Below, piece after piece: positions 52,592-56,648 of a DNA stretch of 56,648 nucleotides. Position 1 is the stretch's first letter. Each line of letters opens with the position of its first letter. The notes below the pieces were generated by a model. That model was not told the origin of the DNA. It searched no databases and worked only from the letters and a program-made list of their open reading frames with translations. The stretch is taken from NCBI GenBank assembly GCA_014730295.1, contig WJIN01000269.1:1-56648 (forward strand), written 5' to 3'. The stretch is from Promethearchaeota archaeon. GTDB lineage: Archaea; Asgardarchaeota; Lokiarchaeia; Sigynarchaeales; SOKP01. Position numbers and translations under genes: made by a program.

Positions 52592-53440
52592 ATGTGTAAA
52601 TATTGCTATGAGCACACGGGTAAGGTGTGGTATTTACAAGATATTTCACATGATCTTACCGCGGGAAGATTCTTAAAAGTGTTCCCCGGACGCTTTCGGA
52701 AATGGTTTTACGAGTTCATCGATTCTAAATTGGACCAATTCGTTGATGACAGCGTAGCCGATATTAATGAGCTTCAAGCGGAGCGAGACCCATATAAGGG
52801 GCTTACACGATGGTTTTATAATTTCTTTGCGAAAAATATTTTGGGTGGGCAAGTAACTACGTCAGTGGATGATGCCATCAGGGTGCTGGATAAGGGAGAG
52901 GACTATTTTCTTCATTATTGCTCTTGTAAGAGGGGCGCTGGAGGTGGGGATGATTATCGATGTATTTTTATGAATCATAATGCTCGAAGACAACGAAAAT
53001 TAAGCACGGAAGATAGAGGCCGATTTATTGACAGAGATGAAGCAGAAGATATTATAAGAGAGCATAGGAAAGACCATCATTTTCATACGGTTATGTGGGG
53101 GATGAAAGCTAAGGTCGATTGCATATGCAATTGCGACCATTATTGCGCGGGACTATATGTGCCCGAAATCCGATGGGGGCTTCTTCCTTCTATGAAGATC
53201 ACGCGTGTGAAGAATAGGGATCGATGTGATTCGGATTGTAATATTTGCATGGATATATGTTATGCAAATGCGATCGTGAAAAATGACAAAGAAAGGATTT
53301 TAAAAGTGAATGAGAATAAATGCATAGGATGCCATCTATGTGTAGAGAATTGTCCTCGGGGTGTGTTTGAGTCTGTTCCTCGCAAAATCTATTACGACGC
53401 CGCGATCGGAAAAATAAAAACACGTAATGTAGACTATTAA
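52592..53440 (+). CDS. Multi-[4Fe-4S] ferredoxin-like protein with N-terminal Cys motifs
   Basis: A 282-residue protein with C2-K-Y-C5, YCSCKRGAG in the middle, CICNCDHYC further on, and two C-terminal iron-sulfur motifs: CDSDCNICMDIC (an unusual CxxxCxxCxxxC) and CIGCHLCVENC. The layout parallels the protein at 51065-52171: a helical N-terminus, a CxC pair, a second short Cys cluster, then a dicluster ferredoxin, so both probably belong to one family. It is likely a cytosolic electron carrier or a scaffold for a third cluster. The start ATG fits a leaderless transcript. Confidence 0.78.
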   Translation: MCKYCYEHTGKVWYLQDISHDLTAGRFLKVFPGRFRKWFYEFIDSKLDQFVDDSVADINELQAERDPYKGLTRWFYNFFAKNILGGQVTTSVDDAIRVLDKGEDYFLHYCSCKRGAGGGDDYRCIFMNHNARRQRKLSTEDRGRFIDRDEAEDIIREHRKDHHFHTVMWGMKAKVDCICNCDHYCAGLYVPEIRWGLLPSMKITRVKNRDRCDSDCNICMDICYANAIVKNDKERILKVNENKCIGCHLCVENCPRGVFESVPRKIYYDAAIGKIKTRNVDY

Positions 53441-53565
53441 TCTATAAAAAATGCCCCAAGACTCCAAAGCCATAAACCCATAAAGAGTATAATTATCAAA
53501 AACGGATAAACTCGCTAGATTTGCTGGAGAGGGTTTATCTTCCTTCTTTTTTTCATCTTCATAAT

Positions 53566-54369
53566 TTATATCTTTTTAAAGCAGCAATCAGTCAACGCCA
53601 ACATCTCCTCAAGGCATTCGTCTACAAATCGGACCCGTTTTTTCCATTCAGAAGTGGATTGGATGCTATTACTCCAGTTTTCATATCCACTCTCCTCTAT
53701 TTCCATATGATACCTATCAGGAGTTTCCCATTCGTGTCCTTCGACCTCAATATATTCGGAATCTTTTGCGTGATTCCATAGGATTAAGGGCCATGCTCCA
53801 TAAAACCCTACGGTAGTGCGAGAAGGATATCTAAGAAGATGATGTCCCAATTCTGGGGTGAAAATGTAGCTTACGGAGATGATGTCTATATCTTCTGAAA
53901 ATCCGAGTATCTCCGACCCTACATGATTTACGATCTTTTCAGTATCTCTTTGCGTGCGTGGATGGGTTTGGAAAGCACGTTCGGAGCGCCCAATGTGAAG
54001 CAAATCAAAATCCAACGAGGTTTTCATTGTGTCCATTATTTCGCTCGGGTAATTATTAATCCAATGGAGGAGCCTATCGAAATCAATATAGAAAATTCGC
54101 AGATACTGTTCTTCTTCACACGCATCGAGCGCGCATCGAATAGCGAAAGAATAGGTATCAATTTGGGGATCTTTGGGAGTTTTCTTCACCGTAATATCAT
54201 ACTTTTGTAGAGTTTTAATTACTTCCGAAGAAGTAAAAGAGGTACAGGAGACGATAATTTTTGGGTCGTATTTCTTTATGAATGATAATGCCATTTCAAA
54301 ACTCTTTCTAAGTCGAAACTCTGGTTCGTGGAGTGTAGAGGTAATGATAATAGAATCGAAAATATTCAT
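53566..54369 (-). CDS. Possible GT-A-type glycosyltransferase, unclassified
   Basis: A 267-residue protein without a family I can name. DSIIITSTLHEPE starts a beta strand and loop like a nucleotide-sugar-binding fold. After about 90 residues, RIFYIDFDRLLHW places D96-F-D98 at the end of a strand, as the DxD of GT-A transferases. The later GFYGAWPLILW and GHEWETPDRY blocks could be acceptor-side. Length fits a GT-A domain. The call is an inference from the DxD-like motif; an alternative is an unrelated alpha/beta protein. It is convergent with the Fe-S gene and has no operon partner. Confidence 0.45.
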   Translation of the reverse strand: MNIFDSIIITSTLHEPEFRLRKSFEMALSFIKKYDPKIIVSCTSFTSSEVIKTLQKYDITVKKTPKDPQIDTYSFAIRCALDACEEEQYLRIFYIDFDRLLHWINNYPSEIMDTMKTSLDFDLLHIGRSERAFQTHPRTQRDTEKIVNHVGSEILGFSEDIDIISVSYIFTPELGHHLLRYPSRTTVGFYGAWPLILWNHAKDSEYIEVEGHEWETPDRYHMEIEESGYENWSNSIQSTSEWKKRVRFVDECLEEMLALTDCCFKKI

Positions 54370-54591
54370 ATAATATATAACATAAAAAGCGAATTATATT
54401 TGTTCTCTGCATGGCATTTTTCTCTAGAGAGAAAAATAAGCAGCACTCATTTCAATCATCCTATTTTGGATCAAAATGTCAAAAGTTAAAAGCTATGAAT
54501 TCTTTATTATATTCAGAGACAAGAATACAATCGAGTCTTACGATTAAAATAAACGATTATAAATATTACAGAACACACGAAGTATTAAGTT

Positions 54592-55218
54592 ATGAATTGT
54601 ATATCAACCGAAGACGTAAAAGAATGGAACGGAAGAACAATTGAGATTGATGATTCTGGCACTGGTGATATTGTAGGAGATGCATTTATTGGTTTTCACG
54701 ATGTCCCTACGGGAGAAATTATCTTTCGAGGAATTTCTGTTGGATTCTATACAGAAGAGAATAGAAATGACGATGGACCGAAAAAGCGAATTTTAGAAGC
54801 GGTCAAAGACGGCCTGAAAAGCCTTAATTTTAATAAAGAACACGATCGAATCCTTCTCTGTCGAGGAAGTTGTTTTGACTTGGTAAGAGAATGGTTTGAA
54901 CAAGAGGAATTTTATTATTTACCCGCAATTGTTGAGGGTAAACTTCAAGATGCCGTTGAAGGAAGATTCATTTCCCATTTGAGATCCCTTGGAGTCAAAT
55001 CCAAGAAGTTATCAAAATCAGCTGGAAAAGAACGGTTTTTTATTTTATTTAACTGGGTTTGCGAAGACTTTCCAAATCGAGAAAAATTTGTAAAGCGTGG
55101 GTTTCCCGCGTGGCAAAAACGTTGGCGAGGAAAAGCTCAGAATCGATACGAGTCAAAAGCTCAAAAACGCAATTTTATCAAATCTCGAGCTAAGGAAATC
55201 CTTCAAAAACAAATCTAA
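54592..55218 (+). CDS. Hypothetical protein with an RNase-H-like SGTGD motif
   Basis: A 208-residue protein. IEIDDSGTGDIVGDAFIGF (D20, D21, D26) resembles the first strand of RNase HII/HIII-type folds, where an ESGTGD block begins the active site. Following blocks (RILEAVKDGLKSL, DRILLCRGSCFDLV, AIVEGKLQDAVEGRFISHL) alternate helices and strands compatible with this fold, with late acids E114/D117-like in EGKLQD as possible metal ligands. The C-terminus is strongly basic (WQKRWRGKAQNRYESKAQKR), suggesting nucleic-acid binding. The motif is suggestive but not decisive; a different Asp/Gly-rich loop is possible. Confidence 0.5.
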   Translation: MNCISTEDVKEWNGRTIEIDDSGTGDIVGDAFIGFHDVPTGEIIFRGISVGFYTEENRNDDGPKKRILEAVKDGLKSLNFNKEHDRILLCRGSCFDLVREWFEQEEFYYLPAIVEGKLQDAVEGRFISHLRSLGVKSKKLSKSAGKERFFILFNWVCEDFPNREKFVKRGFPAWQKRWRGKAQNRYESKAQKRNFIKSRAKEILQKQI

Positions 55219-55469
55219 ATTGTTCTTTTTCCTTCTAAGATTTACAGATATTAATTTATTTTATTTTAAACATTAATCATTTTTTGGAATTAGTTAAAAT
55301 TTTTTGAAGATCTACTATATTTACCTTTTTTATTTTTCAAAAAATTAGTAAAATTCCTATAAAATCTCGTATTCATTACATCTATGGTATTTTATTGGAT
55401 TATAATAATAAAACATTAATAATGAATAAGAATTATAAAGAATTTTTTTATCGAAATTGGTGATTTTTG

Positions 55470-56072
55470 ATGGATAAAAACAATAATAATGAAAGTAAGA
55501 ATAAAGAAAAGGATAAAGAAGAGCGAATTTATACCTTTATAGAAGGAGAAGATATCGATTTGACCCCTACAAATTCCGATCATTTCGAAATTTATGCAAA
55601 ATGGACTAATTCAGAGAAAGTACGAAAATTTGCTAGAAACGAAGTACCTAGAACTATTGAAGAAATAAAAAAATGGTATGAACCACAGGGAGAAGGTCCT
55701 AAAGAATATATTTCTATGGAGATATGGCATAAAAAAGATAAAAAATTAATTGGATTGGGAGGATTGAATCATATTAACTGGTATAATAGAACTGCTAATA
55801 TTTTTATGCAGATTGGAGAGTTAGATTACTGGAGTCAAGGAATCGGAACCGAAGCAGCAAAATTAATTGTGGATTATGGGTTTTTAGAACTAAATTTACA
55901 TAAGATTTATGCTGGTGTGCTATCCAAAAATGTAGGCTCCTGGAGTTGCGCAGAAAAGGTAGGTTTTATCCAAGAGGCAACCTTAAAAGAAGAGGCTTAT
56001 GTAGATGGCGAATATCTAGATGTTAAAAAGTACTATCTTTTGAAAGATGAGTGGCTTAGCCAAAAAAAATAA
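55470..56072 (+). CDS. GNAT acetyltransferase (RimJ/RimL type), first of tandem pair
   Basis: A 200-residue acetyltransferase. The ATG at 55470 has ggtgat six bases upstream; a TTG three bases earlier is not needed. After a low-complexity Asn/Lys tail (1-20), the GNAT fold runs from IYTFIEGEDIDLTP to the end. YWSQGIGTEAAKLI is the acetyl-CoA loop (Q/RxxGxG/A), and LHKIYAGVLSKNVGSWSCAEKVGF is the C-terminal strand-helix typical of RimJ/RimL, which modify ribosomal proteins or small molecules. The target is unknown. A second gene of the same family begins 15 bases later. Confidence 0.87.
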   Translation: MDKNNNNESKNKEKDKEERIYTFIEGEDIDLTPTNSDHFEIYAKWTNSEKVRKFARNEVPRTIEEIKKWYEPQGEGPKEYISMEIWHKKDKKLIGLGGLNHINWYNRTANIFMQIGELDYWSQGIGTEAAKLIVDYGFLELNLHKIYAGVLSKNVGSWSCAEKVGFIQEATLKEEAYVDGEYLDVKKYYLLKDEWLSQKK

Positions 56073-56087
56073 TTATTAAACAGAGTG

Positions 56088-56648
56088 ATGAGTATTTCAA
56101 CCAATGAACTAAATGAGAAAATAGCACCCTTTTTAGATGGAGATCATATATGTCTTCTTCCAATAAAAAAATCACATTTAGATCTTTACGTAAAATGGAT
56201 GAATAATCCTCGAGTACGACGCTTAGCCCGATCTACTATTCCCATGAAAAAAGAAGATATTGAAAAACGTTTCGAGGAAAAAAATAAAAGAATAAAAGAT
56301 AGTTTCTATTTTGAAATATTTCATAAACGTGATAAAATACCAATCGGAGATTGTGGTTTTAATCATATAAGTTGGATTGATAGACGGGGAAATATTGGTT
56401 TAGGTATAGGAGAACCGGAGTATTGGAATAGGGGTGTTGCTTCAGAAGCAGTGGGTTTATTGTTAAAATACGGATTTGAAGAACTAAACCTGTTTAAAAT
56501 TTATGCGGATATTTTTTCTCCAAATATTGGCTCTTGGAAATGTGCTGAAAAAGTAGGAATGAAACGTGAAGCAGAATTAAAAAAACATGAATATATAGAA
56601 GGGAAATATTTTGATAGCTTTATATATTCTATCTTTAGAGATGATTGG
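56088..56648 (+). CDS. GNAT acetyltransferase, second of tandem pair, 3' end cut by window
   Basis: The frame is open from the ATG at 56088 to the last base of the window (187 codons seen). It is a close paralogue of the preceding protein: HICLLPIKKSHLDLYVKWM, YWNRGVASEAVGLLLKYG (the acetyl-CoA loop), and LFKIYADIFSPNIGSWKCAEKVGM appear in the same order. It lacks the Asn/Lys-rich tail of its neighbour. The 15-base gap suggests an operon formed by duplication. The stop codon lies beyond the window. Confidence 0.85.
   Translation, partial: MSISTNELNEKIAPFLDGDHICLLPIKKSHLDLYVKWMNNPRVRRLARSTIPMKKEDIEKRFEEKNKRIKDSFYFEIFHKRDKIPIGDCGFNHISWIDRRGNIGLGIGEPEYWNRGVASEAVGLLLKYGFEELNLFKIYADIFSPNIGSWKCAEKVGMKREAELKKHEYIEGKYFDSFIYSIFRDDW

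Noticed and set aside
54411..54644. A 77-residue reading frame starting MAFFSREKN
   Set aside because: Low-complexity, no Shine-Dalgarno or family feature, and it overlaps the start of the better-supported gene at 54592.

Overview
The window reads as chromosomal DNA of an Asgard (Lokiarchaeia-like) archaeon. It is AT-rich, and its promoters look archaeal (TATA-like boxes, some Shine-Dalgarno sites). It encodes an archaeal histone and the archaeal stand-alone ThiN domain. It also carries a dense set of eukaryote-like signalling proteins: an Arf-like GTPase, a Rab-like GTPase fused to a roadblock domain, several longin-like domains, a RING-H2 protein, a dual-specificity phosphatase and an ADP-ribosylglycohydrolase. 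Lineage placement is inference from gene content; there is no rRNA here. No tRNA, CRISPR array, insertion sequence or prophage was recognised.

Layout. 0-4.5 kb: two tandem sulfatases (the first cut by the window edge) and a DUF362 protein. 4.6-6.9 kb: a receptor-like membrane protein with a cytosolic longin-like tail. 7.0-9.2 kb: a ferredoxin overlapping a tungsten aldehyde oxidoreductase. 9.4-20.1 kb: surface proteins (a frameshifted LVIVD-like protein, a frameshifted seven-repeat protein, a signal-peptide/TM protein), an MFS-like carrier with a longin-like tail, an ordinary MFS carrier, a winged-helix regulator and a thioredoxin. 20.3-24.0 kb: a longin plus roadblock-like protein, a geranylgeranyl-reductase-type flavoprotein and a third sulfatase-fold enzyme. 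24.3-27.2 kb: a longin/uDENN-like protein, two seven-helix membrane proteins and an Arf-like GTPase with a longin-like tail. 27.4-34.2 kb: amidohydrolase, unknown protein, phosphatase, GH4 enzyme, small protein, Nudix hydrolase and esterase. 34.5-40.2 kb: ThiC, an 8-TM longin-like membrane protein, ThiN, a RING-H2/TPR protein and a roadblock-GTPase-pseudoGTPase protein. 40.2-47.9 kb: isopropylmalate-type dehydrogenase, EFR1-type flavodoxin/ferredoxin, ADP-ribosylglycohydrolase, LarA-like protein and GH38 mannosidase. 48.0-56.6 kb: histone, a leucine-rich-repeat gene split by a stop, hydroxyacyl-CoA dehydrogenase, two Cys-rich Fe-S proteins, a possible glycosyltransferase, a small protein with an SGTGD motif and two tandem GNAT acetyltransferases (the last cut by the window edge).

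How it fits together. The metabolic genes suggest an anaerobic heterotroph that works on sulfated and mannose-containing glycans (three sulfatase-fold enzymes, GH4, GH38), oxidises aldehydes with ferredoxin, and makes thiamine. The most notable theme is a longin/roadblock-type module that recurs in at least seven genes. It is fused to three unrelated membrane scaffolds (single-pass receptor, MFS-like carrier, 8-TM protein) and to two small GTPases. This suggests a shared cytosolic docking module linking membrane proteins to Ras/Arf-type switches, a testable inference rather than a demonstrated system.
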